Assembly (NCBI RefSeq): GCF_028368975.1
Contig: NZ_JAQNDM010000002.1
Coordinates: 8,860,425 to 8,924,424 of the forward strand
Origin: Stigmatella ashevillena
GTDB taxonomy: Bacteria; Myxococcota; Myxococcia; Myxococcales; Myxococcaceae
DNA: 64,000 nt
Reading direction: 5' to 3'
The notes under the pieces: model-generated
Told to the model about the DNA's origin: nothing
Databases searched by the model: none
Seen by the model: the letters and a program-made list of their open reading frames with translations, nothing else
Program-made: the position numbers and the translations under genes
Shown here: piece by piece, positions 18,724-32,370 of the stretch
Position numbering within the stretch: position 1 is the first letter of the stretch
Layout of the letters: the number at the start of each line of letters is the position of its first letter

Positions 18724-20169
18724 ATGACGACCTCCGCCCCCCATCTGATTGCCGAGTCCCCTGTACCGCTTCCTTCGGATGCGGTGAAGCCCGTGGCCCC
18801 TCCGGTGGGGTGGGGGTGGCTCGTTCTGCTGGGGGCCGTGGCGGTGGCGCCCGCGGTGATGGCCGTGGCGCAGTTGGGGCGCATCCACCCGGATGAGGTG
18901 TACCAACTGCTCGAACCGGCCTGGTTTCGAGCCCATGGGTACGGGGTGCTGGCCTGGGAGTGGCGGGAGGGGCTGCGCAACTGGGCGGTGCCGTTGCTGG
19001 CGTCCTGGCTGCTGCGGCTGGCGGACCTTCTGGGAATCACCCATCCCCAGGCCTACCGGGCCGTGCTGGCGATTCCCCAGGTGGCGCTGCACGGCTGGAT
19101 GTTGGTGGCCACGTACCGGTTTGCCCATCGCCGGGGGGGACAGGGGACCGCCCTGCTCGCCACGCTGCTCGTGGGCCTTTACGGACCGGTGCTCGTCTTC
19201 GCGGGCCGGACCTTGAGCGAGTCCCTGTCGGCGGCCTTCCTGGTGGTGGGCTTGGAAGCGCTCGACCGGAGAGAGCGCTTGGCGCAGGCCGGGTTGCTCG
19301 GCGGACTGGCCCTGGGGTTGGCGGTGGTGACGCGCTATGGCTCGGCCGTCTTTGTCGCCGCGGCGCTCGTGGGCCTGGTCGTGGCCTCCCGGTGGCGGAC
19401 GCTGGCCTTCACCTGTGCCGCGGGGGCCCTCGTGGCGCTGGCGCTGGGGGCGCTCGACGCGCTGACCTGGGGCACTCCCTTCCACTCGTTCGTCGCCTAC
19501 GTGCGCTTCAACGTCCTGTCGGGAGGTGCGGCCCGGCAGTTTGGCGCGAGCCCTCCTGGCTTCTACGTTCCGGTGCTTCTCCTGGCGATTCCCCTCTGGG
19601 TCTGGGGCTCGCTGGGGCTGGCCGTCCTGAGGCGACGCAGGGTGCCCTCCCTGCCGGTGTTCTGCGCGGTGGTGTACGTGGGGGCGGTGAGCGCGACGGC
19701 GCACAAGGAGGAGCGCTTCCTGTACCCCGCGCTGGTGCTGGGGGTGCTGGCTTCCGCGCCGTCCCTGGCCGCCTGGCTCCTGGAAGAGCACCGGCCCACC
19801 TGGCTCCGCAGGGGAGGCGTGGCCCTGGCGCTGGCCGCCACCCTGGTGCCTGCCGCCTTCTATCCCCCGGAGGATCTCCGGGGAGATCAGTTCCGGGCCA
19901 TTGTGGCCGCCACCCGGGATGAGCGCACCAAGGGCCTGGTCATCGTCAACGAGGGGCTTTGGGGCTCGGGGGGCTTCTTCTACATCGGCAAGAACATCCC
20001 GTGGCTCACCTGTGACTGGCCCTACGACAGGAACTTTCGGGCCGCCATGGGCACCCCCACCATCAACCGGGCGGTGACCTTCCAGGGCCGGGCCCTCAAG
20101 GAGCTGCAAGCGGCCGGCTTCCGGGTGGTGGGGCAGGTGGGGCGGGAGACGATCCTCGCCCGCGACTGA
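18724..20169 (+). CDS. GT22/Alg9-like integral-membrane mannosyltransferase
   Basis: 481 residues with roughly ten TM segments. Two hallmarks of the eukaryotic ALG9/PIG-B mannosyltransferase family (GT22, GT-C fold) are visible: an early acidic motif (IHPDEVYQLLEP, about residues 58-69) in the first external loop, and HKEERFLYP near residue 326. The substrate is presumably a polyprenyl-phosphate sugar transferred to a lipid or surface glycan in the cytoplasmic membrane. It starts with ATG 111 bp from the divergent oxidoreductase. Family assignment rests on these motifs; donor and acceptor are unknown. Confidence 0.85.
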   Translation: MTTSAPHLIAESPVPLPSDAVKPVAPPVGWGWLVLLGAVAVAPAVMAVAQLGRIHPDEVYQLLEPAWFRAHGYGVLAWEWREGLRNWAVPLLASWLLRLADLLGITHPQAYRAVLAIPQVALHGWMLVATYRFAHRRGGQGTALLATLLVGLYGPVLVFAGRTLSESLSAAFLVVGLEALDRRERLAQAGLLGGLALGLAVVTRYGSAVFVAAALVGLVVASRWRTLAFTCAAGALVALALGALDALTWGTPFHSFVAYVRFNVLSGGAARQFGASPPGFYVPVLLLAIPLWVWGSLGLAVLRRRRVPSLPVFCAVVYVGAVSATAHKEERFLYPALVLGVLASAPSLAAWLLEEHRPTWLRRGGVALALAATLVPAAFYPPEDLRGDQFRAIVAATRDERTKGLVIVNEGLWGSGGFFYIGKNIPWLTCDWPYDRNFRAAMGTPTINRAVTFQGRALKELQAAGFRVVGQVGRETILARD

Positions 20170-20195
20170 GCCCCGGGCAGGAGGGCAGGGGCCCG

Positions 20196-20235
20196 CAAAG
20201 AGAAAGAGCCGACGCCTTGGAGGGCATCGGCTCTT
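20196..20235 (-). terminator. Rho-independent terminator of the SRP RNA gene
   Basis: On the minus strand a 13-bp stem (AAGAGCCGATGCC against GGCGTCGGCTCTT, one G-U wobble) with an 8-nt loop is followed by TCTCTTT. It lies 10 bp beyond the SRP RNA 3' end and also just downstream of the convergent mannosyltransferase gene. Confidence 0.9.
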
Positions 20236-20245
20236 CCATAAGAAC

Positions 20246-20325
20246 GGCCGGGACACACGCGAAGGTGCGCTACCGTTGCTTCCTTCCGGACCTGGCGGGG
20301 TTCACGTCCCCACGTTGTCCCGACC
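20246..20325 (-). ncRNA. ffs: Small bacterial signal recognition particle RNA (4.5S type)
   Basis: About 80 nt. The minus strand carries the nearly invariant domain IV element (CCAGGTCCGGAAGGAAGCAA) that binds Ffh, and the ends pair (GGTCGGGACA with TGTCCCGGCC), forming the single long hairpin of the short bacterial SRP RNA. The ends are set from this pairing and could differ by a few bases. A strong terminator follows. It guides ribosomes making membrane proteins to FtsY. Sits next to a tRNA-Ser cluster. Confidence 0.95.
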
Positions 20326-20342
20326 ACAAAAACAACAAACGA

Positions 20343-20429
20343 CGGAGGGGGTGGGATTCGAACCCACGATACCCGTTAAGATATACACGCGTTCCAGGCG
20401 TGCGCCTTCAACCGCTCGGCCACCCCTCC
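20343..20429 (-). tRNA. tRNA-Ser(GGA)
   Basis: 87 nt with a long variable arm. Acceptor GGAGGGG/CCCCTCC, T arm GTGGGTTCGAATCCCAC, anticodon GGA in loop CTGGAAC. Discriminator G, CCA not encoded. Reads UCC/UCU. Confidence 0.97.
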
Positions 20430-20442
20430 AAGACACAGAGAG

Positions 20443-20529
20443 CGGAGAGCGTAGGATTCGAACCTACGGTACCGTTGCCGGTACGCCTGATTTCGAGTCA
20501 GGTGCCTTCGACCACTCGGCCAGCTCTCC
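20443..20529 (-). tRNA. tRNA-Ser(CGA)
   Basis: 87 nt, class II. Acceptor GGAGAGC/GCTCTCC, anticodon stem CCTGA/TCAGG with loop CTCGAAA giving CGA, T arm GTAGGTTCGAATCCTAC, discriminator G. Reads UCG, a common Ser codon in high-GC genomes. Confidence 0.96.
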
Positions 20530-20535
20530 AAATAT

Positions 20536-21000
20536 TCACTTGTCGCGCTTCTTCTCGCGCAGCCGCTCGAAGAAGCCCTTGAGAAGCTGGCGGCTCTCGT
20601 CCGCCAGAATGCCACTTGTCACCTGAAGCCGGTGGTTGTGTCGAGGCTCCTCAACCAGATTGTAGAGCGAACCGGCCGCGCCTGCCTTGGGATCCAGGGT
20701 TCCAAACACCAACCGGGTGACCCGGCCCTGAACCATGGCACCTGCGCACATCGCGCAGGGCTCCAACGTCACATACAGCGTGACACCGGTGAGCCGCCAT
20801 GCACCCAGCGATCGGGCTGCCGCATCGAGCGCGAGCAGCTCTGCGTGTGCAAAGGGGTGACGGTCGATTTCCCGGCGGTTGAAGCCTGTGCCGATGACCT
20901 GGCCTTGATGGACCGCGACCGCGCCGACGGGAACCTCTCCGAGGGCCTCGGCTTCCCGCGCCAGCGCAAGCGCCTGCTGCATGAAAGCCTCGTCACTCAT
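20536..21000 (-). CDS. tadA: tRNA adenosine-34 deaminase TadA
   Basis: 154 residues, full length. The zinc deaminase motifs are clear: HAE (FAHAELLAL) and PCAMC (EPCAMCAGAM), with the proton-shuttle Glu in HAE. TadA converts A34 to inosine in tRNA-Arg(ACG), whose gene lies 24 bp upstream on the same strand. The ORF ends 7 bp before tRNA-Ser(CGA), so the gene sits inside a tRNA array and may be part of the same transcript. Confidence 0.96.
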   Translation of the reverse strand: MSDEAFMQQALALAREAEALGEVPVGAVAVHQGQVIGTGFNRREIDRHPFAHAELLALDAAARSLGAWRLTGVTLYVTLEPCAMCAGAMVQGRVTRLVFGTLDPKAGAAGSLYNLVEEPRHNHRLQVTSGILADESRQLLKGFFERLREKKRDK

Positions 21001-21024
21001 GAAGAGGTGCCGCGAGAAAGAGAG

Positions 21025-21098
21025 CGCTCCCTGGAGGATTCGAACCTCCGGCCTTCGGATTCGTAGTCCGACGCTCTATCCAGCTGAGCTAAGGGAGC
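21025..21098 (-). tRNA. tRNA-Arg(ACG)
   Basis: 74 nt. Acceptor GCTCCCT/AGGGAGC, D arm TAGCTCAGCTGGATAGAGC, anticodon loop CTACGAA, T arm GGAGGTTCGAATCCTCC, discriminator G. Anticodon ACG is the substrate of TadA (A34 to I34), encoded 24 bp downstream. Confidence 0.97.
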
Positions 21099-21130
21099 AT
21101 GTCTTTCGACGCCGCTACAACGATAAGTGG

Positions 21131-21217
21131 CGGAGAGAGAGGGATTCGAACCCTCGATACCCTTTCGAGTATGCAGGTTTAGCAAACCTGTGCCTTCAGC
21201 CTCTCGGCCATCTCTCC
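21131..21217 (-). tRNA. tRNA-Ser(GCT)
   Basis: 87 nt, class II with long variable arm. Acceptor GGAGAGA/TCTCTCC, anticodon loop TTGCTAA within stem CAGGT/ACCTG, T arm GAGGGTTCGAATCCCTC, discriminator G. Reads AGC/AGU. Confidence 0.97.
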
Positions 21218-21261
21218 AACTTTTCTCTGTCAAAGAACCGCACAAGGCAAGCACAAAACAT

Positions 21262-21348
21262 CGGAGGAGGTAGGATTCGAACCTACGGAGGGCTTTCACC
21301 CTCTGCGGTTTTCAAGACCGCTGCCTTCAGCCGCTCGGCCACTCCTCC
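21262..21348 (-). tRNA. tRNA-Ser(TGA)
   Basis: 87 nt, class II. Acceptor GGAGGAG/CTCCTCC, anticodon stem GCGGT/ACCGC with loop CTTGAAA giving TGA, T arm GTAGGTTCGAATCCTAC, discriminator G. Reads UCA and wobble partners. It is the closest tRNA to serS, whose stop codon lies about 80 bp away. Confidence 0.97.
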
Positions 21349-21429
21349 ACTTCAAGGACCGCACGGCCCGCCAAATGCGCGGGGCCGCCCTTCTACCTCA
21401 TTCTTCGCCCATTGCAATGGGGATGTGGC

Positions 21430-26872
<5,443 letters not shown>

Positions 26873-27100
26873 GGATTTCCTTCAAGAACCTGTTGGCGCG
26901 GGCGCCCGCGAGCGGGCCCGGATCAGCCCCACGACGCGCGCAGGCTAGCAGAGGGCTTTCCGTGGCGGAAAGAAGGCGAACGTGTTGGCGGACGAACGCC
27001 CTCGGCTTCCAGCAGAGGGGCCAGGGAGCCGGGGCCCTGGTGCTTGAGGGACGAACAGGTTTTGCCCACCTTGCCGCGAGAGGTGGTAGACCCAGCGGAC

Positions 27101-28417
27101 ATGGATCCCACCGTCATTCTCGGCGCGGGCCTCGCGGGGCTGTCCGCTGCCCATTTTCTCAAGCGTCCCTGGCGGCTGATTGAGAAGACCGATCGGGTCG
27201 GTGGCCTCATCAAGACCGAGGTCATCGAGGGCTGCGCGTTCGATCCCACGGGGCACTGGCTGCACCTGAGGGATCCCGAGATTCGCGAGCTGGTCAACAC
27301 GCGCTGGTTGCCTGGACGCATGGTGAGCATCCAGCGCAAGGCGGCCATCTTCTCGCGAGGGGTCTTCACGCGCTTTCCCTATCAGGTGAACACCCACGGG
27401 CTGCCGCCCGAGGTGGTCGCGGAGAACCTGGTGGGCTACGTGGATGCCATCTACGGAGAGAAGGGCCGCGCGCTGCGAGAGCGCGAGCCACGCAACTTCG
27501 AGGAGTTCATCCTTCGCTACATGGGCGAGGGCTTCGCGAAGAACTTCATGGTGCCGTACAACCAGAAGCTCTGGACGGTGCATCCCCGGGAGCTGTCCGC
27601 GGCGTGGGTGGGCCGTTTCGTGCCCCGGCCCAGCCTCAAGGAAGTGGTGGATGGGGCGCTGGGCGTGGGCAGCGATGCGTTGGGCTACAACGCCTCCTTC
27701 CTGTACCCCCGCGAGGGCGGCATCGAGAGCCTCGCCCAGGCGATGCTGCGCGGCCTGGAAGGGGGCGAGGTGAGTGTCCGCACCGAGCCCACCGCGATTG
27801 ACTGGAAGGCCCGCAGAGTCACCCTTTCCGATGGACGGACCCTCGGCTACGCGGAGCTGCTGTCCACGCTGCCCCTGCCCTACCTGGTGCGTCTGCTCGC
27901 CCAGGGGGGCTCGGGCGTGCCCGACGAGGTGCGGGATGCCGCGGGACGCCTTCGCGCGACCACGGTGACCTACGTCTGCGTGGGCGCCCGGGGAAAGAAC
28001 CGCCAGCCCTGGCATTGGATCTACCTGCCCGAGCCGGAGTTCACGACCTACCGCATCGGGTCGCCCTCCGCGGTCTACGAGCCCCTGGCGCCGCCGGACA
28101 CGGCCTCCTTCTACGTGGAGTACAGCCACCATGGGGAGCTGTCCCCCGCCCAGTGCGAGCAGGCCGCGGTCAAGGAACTCGTCCTCTCGCGGATGGTCCA
28201 TGGGCCCGAGGACATCCTCTTCGCCCGGGCCGTGGAGATTCCCCATGCCTACGTCCTCTACGACGAGGCGTATGGCCCGGCGAAAGCGGAGATTCTCCGT
28301 TTCCTGGAGCACGCACGCATCCTGACGGCCGGGCGCTATGGCCAGTGGGAGTACTCCTCCATGGAGGATGCCATCCTGGGCGGCCGGGCCTGTGCCCAGG
28401 TTCTCAACGCCCGGTGA
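27101..28417 (+). CDS. FAD-dependent amine oxidase/protoporphyrinogen-oxidase-like protein
   Basis: 438 residues from ATG 27101, chosen because the protein then begins with the FAD motif (VILGAGLAGLSAAHFL) and the acidic end of strand 2 (EKTDRVGGL). The C-terminal FAD motif is TAGRYGQWEYSSMEDAILGG. Related proteins occur in polysaccharide clusters as UDP-galactopyranose-mutase or nucleotide-sugar-modifying homologs. The gene is followed by GT2, deacetylase and acyltransferase genes on the same strand, so a role in glycan or glycolipid synthesis is more likely than in haem synthesis. Confidence 0.85.
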   Translation: MDPTVILGAGLAGLSAAHFLKRPWRLIEKTDRVGGLIKTEVIEGCAFDPTGHWLHLRDPEIRELVNTRWLPGRMVSIQRKAAIFSRGVFTRFPYQVNTHGLPPEVVAENLVGYVDAIYGEKGRALREREPRNFEEFILRYMGEGFAKNFMVPYNQKLWTVHPRELSAAWVGRFVPRPSLKEVVDGALGVGSDALGYNASFLYPREGGIESLAQAMLRGLEGGEVSVRTEPTAIDWKARRVTLSDGRTLGYAELLSTLPLPYLVRLLAQGGSGVPDEVRDAAGRLRATTVTYVCVGARGKNRQPWHWIYLPEPEFTTYRIGSPSAVYEPLAPPDTASFYVEYSHHGELSPAQCEQAAVKELVLSRMVHGPEDILFARAVEIPHAYVLYDEAYGPAKAEILRFLEHARILTAGRYGQWEYSSMEDAILGGRACAQVLNAR

Positions 28418-28499
28418 GTCCGGGATGGCACTCGGCTGTCGACGGGTTGCCGGGAGCGTGCTAGGCCGCGCCCTCTGACCTGCACGGCATCCCTCGACC

Positions 28500-29210
28500 A
28501 TGGCCCCGTACCTGTCTGTCGTCATTCCCGTCTACAACGAGGTCTCGATTCTCGCCTCTGCCGCGGCGGAGCTGTGCCAAGGGCTGGATGCGCGGGGGTG
28601 GGACTACGAGGTCATCTTCGCGGAGAATGGCTCCCGGGATGCGACGCCGGAGTTGCTGGAGAAGCTGTGCGCCCAGAACCCGCGCCTGCACTGGTTCCAT
28701 TCGGAGCGGCCCAACTACGGCGCGGCCCTCAAGGCCGGCATCATCCGGGCCCGGGGAACCTACGTGGTGTGCGATGAGATCGACCTGTGCGATCTCACCT
28801 TCTATGACGCGGCGCTGCCCCGGTTGGAGCGGGGGGATGCGGACATGGTCGTCGGCTCCAAGGCCGCCAAGGGGGCCAGTGACCGGCGGCCCGTGGTGCG
28901 GCGCGTGGCCACGCGCGTCCACAACAAGTTGCTGAAGGTGATGCTGGGCTTCCGGGGCACGGACACGCATGGGCTGAAGGCCTTCCGGCGCGAGGCCTTG
29001 CTGCCCGTCATCGCCCGGTGCGTGGTGGACATGGACGTGTTCGCCAGCGAGTTCGTCATCCGCGCTTGGCGGGAAGGCCTGAAGGTGATGGAGATCCCCA
29101 TCCAGCTTCACGAGAAGCGCCAGCCCTCCATCCACCTCTTCCGGCGCGTGCCCAACGTGCTGAAGAACGTGGGGAAGCTCGTCTACGTCATCCGCATTCG
29201 CGGCACCTGA
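28500..29210 (+). CDS. GT2 family glycosyltransferase
   Basis: 236 residues with a GT-A fold: nucleotide-binding start LSVVIPVYNEVSILASAAAE, GSRDATPELL, and an acidic metal-site segment VVCDEIDL in place of the usual DxD. No C-terminal TM helices, so it is a cytosolic enzyme like dolichyl-phosphate mannose synthase (the soluble type), using a membrane lipid acceptor. It is 82 bp after the amine oxidase and 10 bp before the deacetylase, forming an operon. Confidence 0.9.
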   Translation: MAPYLSVVIPVYNEVSILASAAAELCQGLDARGWDYEVIFAENGSRDATPELLEKLCAQNPRLHWFHSERPNYGAALKAGIIRARGTYVVCDEIDLCDLTFYDAALPRLERGDADMVVGSKAAKGASDRRPVVRRVATRVHNKLLKVMLGFRGTDTHGLKAFRREALLPVIARCVVDMDVFASEFVIRAWREGLKVMEIPIQLHEKRQPSIHLFRRVPNVLKNVGKLVYVIRIRGT

Positions 29211-29220
29211 GGGGCACGCG

Positions 29221-30162
29221 ATGGCCTCCCGGCTCGCGTGCATCTCCGTCGATCTCGATTCACTGCACCACTATTGCCGCATTCACGGGCTGCCCGAGAC
29301 GGTGCTCGACGCACGGGCCCGGGGCCTGGTGTACGCGAAGGCCGTGCCGCGCTTGCGCGAGCTTTGGCGCGCGGTGGGGGTGCCCGGGACGTTCTTCGCC
29401 ATCGGGGAGGACCTCGCGGACGCGGGCGCCTCGGAGGCCCTGCGGCAAGCCCATGCCGCGGGCATCGAGGTCGCCAACCACAGTTTCTCGCATGACTACG
29501 CCTTGAGCCGCCGGGCCCCCGAGTCCATTCATGAGGACCTGGTCCGCGGAGAGGACGCCATCCTCGCGGCCACGGGCACGCGGCCGGTGGGCTTCCGCGC
29601 TCCGGGCTACACGCTGAACGCGGCGCTGTATGCGGCCACGGCGGCGCGGGGTTACCGCTACGGCTCGTCGGCCTTCCCCGCGGCTCCTTATTACGCGGCG
29701 AAGGCCACGGTGATGGGCGCCCTCGCGCTGGCCCGGCGCCCCTCGCGCTCGGTGCTGGACAGCCCCCGGGTCCTGCTGGCGCCGCGCGAGCCCTACCGGC
29801 CCGACCCCCGGCAGCCCTACCGGAGGGGGACAGGGTCGGTGCTGGAGTTGCCCATGACGGTGACGCCGGGCGCGCGGTTTCCCTTCATTGGAACGTTCGC
29901 GGCCACGCTGCCGATGCCCTTCATCCGCGCGGCGTACCGCGCGTGCCAGGGCTCGGCGCTTTTTAACTTCGAGTTGCACGCGGTGGACGTCCTGGACGCC
30001 GCGGACGGCATTCCCGTGGAGCTGGTCCGCCAGCAGCGGGACTTGCAAGTGCCTGCGGCCCAGAAGATGGAGCGGCTTGCCACCCTGTTCCGGTGGCTGA
30101 AGGCCGATGCCGACGCCGTCACGCTGCGGGTGGCGGCCGAACGGCTGGCGCCCGGTCTGTAG
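29221..30162 (+). CDS. Polysaccharide deacetylase (NodB family)
   Basis: 313 residues. NodB metal triad visible: Asp in SVDLDSLH (first motif) and the two His of NHSFSHDY; downstream RPVGFRAPGYT is motif 3. No signal peptide, so it acts in the cytoplasm on a lipid-linked or nucleotide-linked sugar, unlike secreted peptidoglycan or chitin deacetylases. It begins 10 bp after the GT2 gene, supporting joint work on a lipid-linked sugar, possibly as in ArnC/ArnD-type pairs (GT2 plus NodB deformylase/deacetylase). That analogy is inference. Confidence 0.92.
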   Translation: MASRLACISVDLDSLHHYCRIHGLPETVLDARARGLVYAKAVPRLRELWRAVGVPGTFFAIGEDLADAGASEALRQAHAAGIEVANHSFSHDYALSRRAPESIHEDLVRGEDAILAATGTRPVGFRAPGYTLNAALYAATAARGYRYGSSAFPAAPYYAAKATVMGALALARRPSRSVLDSPRVLLAPREPYRPDPRQPYRRGTGSVLELPMTVTPGARFPFIGTFAATLPMPFIRAAYRACQGSALFNFELHAVDVLDAADGIPVELVRQQRDLQVPAAQKMERLATLFRWLKADADAVTLRVAAERLAPGL

Positions 30163-30257
30163 ACGCCTCCTGCACGGAGGTTCTGTGGAAGACGCCGCGC
30201 GCGCTTCGGACCGACGAGTCCTCCCGGCGGGAAGAGCGGGATGTTAAAGAATGGGCC

Positions 30258-31112
30258 ATGTTCGAGCAGCTCGGTGACAAGGTCCGGCAGCAGTTGAAGG
30301 GGTGGACGGAACAGATGGCGGGCCAGGAGCGCAAGGACAGGCTCCAAGCACTCGCCCGCACGGAGAACGAGTATGGGGTGGACCCGTTCGGGTTCAACCT
30401 GGACTTCAGTCTCGCCGCGGTCGCGCCCCTGCTCTGGCTTTACCGCCACTACCACCGCGTGGAGACCTTCGGCCTCGAGAATGTGCCCCCCGGCCGTGTG
30501 CTCCTCGTCTCCAACCACTCCGGCCAGCTGCCCATGGACGGCGCCATGATTGGCGTGGCCCTGATGATGGAGGCCGACCCGCCGCGGGCCATCCGCAGCA
30601 TGGTGGAGAAGTGGGTGCCCACCCTTCCGTACATCTCTGCCTTCTTTGCCCGGGTGGGCCAGATTGTCGGCACGCCGGAGAACTGCCGCCGTCTGCTGGC
30701 CGCGGGCGAGGCCATCCTCGTCTTCCCCGAGGGCATGCGCGGCATCTCCAAGCTGTGGCCGCAGCGCTACCAACTCCAGGACTTTGGCCTGGGCTTCATG
30801 CGCCTGGCGCTGGAGACGGACACCCCCATTGTGCCCGTGGCCGTCATTGGCGCCGAGGAGCAGGCCCCTGCCTTGATGGATCTCAAGCCCCTGGCCCGGC
30901 TGCTGGGGTTCCCCGCGTTTCCCATCACCCCCACCGGGGTGCCCTTTCCGCTGCCGACCAAGTACCGGCTCTATTTCGGCGAGCCCATGCACTTCACCGG
31001 GCGCGCCGATGACGAGGACAGCGAGCTGGACAAGAAGGTGCGCACCGTGAGGGCCGCCATCCAGGCGATGATTCACCAAGGCCTCAAGGAGCGCCGGAGC
31101 ATCTTCTGGTGA
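30258..31112 (+). CDS. PlsC-type acyltransferase
   Basis: 284 residues from ATG 30258. Acyltransferase motifs: NHSGQLPMDG (catalytic His-x4-Asp) and VFPEGMRGISKLW (glycerol-phosphate binding). N-terminal amphipathic helices rather than clear TM helices suggest peripheral association with the inner membrane. The product may acylate lysophosphatidate or another lipid; the family cannot decide between these. It lies about 95 bp after the deacetylase. Confidence 0.9.
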   Translation: MFEQLGDKVRQQLKGWTEQMAGQERKDRLQALARTENEYGVDPFGFNLDFSLAAVAPLLWLYRHYHRVETFGLENVPPGRVLLVSNHSGQLPMDGAMIGVALMMEADPPRAIRSMVEKWVPTLPYISAFFARVGQIVGTPENCRRLLAAGEAILVFPEGMRGISKLWPQRYQLQDFGLGFMRLALETDTPIVPVAVIGAEEQAPALMDLKPLARLLGFPAFPITPTGVPFPLPTKYRLYFGEPMHFTGRADDEDSELDKKVRTVRAAIQAMIHQGLKERRSIFW

Positions 31113-31143
31113 GCCCCGAGGCGCATGCTATGAGGCAGGCTCC

Positions 31144-32067
31144 ATGAGACCGGCGGTCGTCGTCACGGGCATCAGTGGCAACCTGGGCCGTACCCTCGCC
31201 AAGCTCTTGCATAAGAGCGAGCGCATCATCGGCATTGACCGGCGCCCCTTCGTGGGCAGGCCGAAGGATGTCGAGATGTACCAGTTGGACTTGCGCAAGA
31301 AGAAGGCCGAGGACGTCTTCCGCAAGAACGAGATCCGCGCCGTCATCCACATGGGCATCATGCATGACCCGCGCATGAGCGAGGAGGAGCACCACTCCTT
31401 CAACGTGGTGGGCACCACGCGCCTGCTGGAGTACTGCGCCAAGTACGGCGTGAAGAAAGTGATCGTCCTCTCCTCGGCCAACGTCTACGGGCCCAGTCCG
31501 GACAACTCCAACTTCCTGACCGAGGACGCGCCGCTCATGGCGGCCAGCCGGTTCTCGGGGGTGAGGGACTTGATCGAAGTGGACATGCTCGCGCATGGCT
31601 TCTTCTGGCGGCACCCCGACATCCACACCGTCATCCTCCGGCCCGTGCACATCGTGGGGCCCACCATCCGGAACGCGCCCTCCAACTACCTGCGGCTGCG
31701 CCACCCGTGGACGCTGGCCGGGTTTGATCCGATGGTGCAGCTCATCCACGTGGAGGATGTGGCGCGCGCCATGCTGGAGGCCCTGCGTCCAGAGCCCAAG
31801 GGCGTCTACAACGTCGTCGGTCCGGGCGAGGTGCCCCTGTCGTCCGTGTTGCGCGAGCTGGGCCACGCCCCCATCCCCGTGCCCCATCCCATCGCACGCC
31901 CCGTGCTGGGCATGCTCTTCAAGTACCGTCTGGCCAACTTCCCCCCGCCCGAGTTGGATCACATCCAGTTCCTCTGCAACGTGGATGGCCACCGCTGGCG
32001 CGACGAGATGGGCTGGAAGCCGCGCCACTCCATGCGCGAGACCATCCGCTCCGTCATCGGGGACTAG
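31144..32067 (+). CDS. Extended SDR, NAD-dependent epimerase/dehydratase family, atypical active site
   Basis: 307 residues with Rossmann motif TGISGNLGRTLAKLL and the SSANVYGPSP segment. The expected catalytic Tyr-x3-Lys is not visible: the corresponding stretch is AASRFSGVRDLIEVDM, so Tyr and Lys appear replaced. The protein may bind NAD and a nucleotide sugar without normal epimerase chemistry, or act as a redox-sensing or carrier protein. Begins 31 bp after the acyltransferase; followed by the small-RNA locus. Confidence 0.85.
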   Translation: MRPAVVVTGISGNLGRTLAKLLHKSERIIGIDRRPFVGRPKDVEMYQLDLRKKKAEDVFRKNEIRAVIHMGIMHDPRMSEEEHHSFNVVGTTRLLEYCAKYGVKKVIVLSSANVYGPSPDNSNFLTEDAPLMAASRFSGVRDLIEVDMLAHGFFWRHPDIHTVILRPVHIVGPTIRNAPSNYLRLRHPWTLAGFDPMVQLIHVEDVARAMLEALRPEPKGVYNVVGPGEVPLSSVLRELGHAPIPVPHPIARPVLGMLFKYRLANFPPPELDHIQFLCNVDGHRWRDEMGWKPRHSMRETIRSVIGD

Positions 32068-32256
32068 CCTTGGGGGGTCTCTGTCCCTGGGGGAGAGTCT
32101 GAGGGAGCCTGACAGCGTTGTCAGGGCTCTCTGGGCCTTCTGCCCCGAGGGGGCCTGACACCCCTGTCGCATCTCTCCTCGCGTCCCAGCGGGCCCAGGC
32201 GCCTTCTTCCTGCGTAAGGTGTTGATTTTTGGGCGCTGCCCCGAAGGGGTGAGGGG

Positions 32257-32271
32257 TGGCACCGGCCTTGC
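32257..32271 (+). promoter_or_regulatory. Sigma54-type (-24/-12) promoter
   Basis: TGGCAC (32257-32262), five bases, then TTGC (32268-32271) followed by TTT, a near-perfect match to the TGGCACGNNNNTTGCW consensus with exactly 10 bp between the GG and GC. It lies in the 300-bp gap between two converging genes with no ORF downstream, so it points at the untranslated transcript described next. Predicted start about 32283. Confidence 0.85.
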
Positions 32272-32282
32272 TTTGAAGAGAC

Positions 32283-32370
32283 AGCAAGTAGACCTGGTTA
32301 GGGGGTTCCATTGGGGAACCCTCGACGCCCGTCGCCTCGGCCGGCCCCGAGTCGACGGGCGATTTTTTTT
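32283..32370 (+). ncRNA. Candidate sigma54-driven small RNA (Pxr-like)
   Basis: From the predicted start at 32283 to the T8 run is about 88 nt without a plausible ORF. Two hairpins are seen: SL1 GGGTTCC/GGAACCC (32303-32321, loop ATTGG) and the terminator hairpin (32326-32361). Myxobacteria of this group encode Pxr, a small RNA under a sigma54-type promoter that blocks fruiting-body development while nutrients last. Promoter type, size and hairpin-rich layout match; no alignment could be made, so identity with pxr is inference. Its end overlaps the tail of the convergent lipoprotein gene. Confidence 0.7.
32326..32370 (+). terminator. Strong Rho-independent terminator
   Basis: Stem CGCCCGTCG/CGACGGGCG (9 bp), one bulge, inner stem CTCGG/CCGAG, loop CCGGCC, then ATTTTTTTT (eight T). 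The end coincides with the stop of the convergent lipoprotein gene (32369-32371). Confidence 0.93.
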
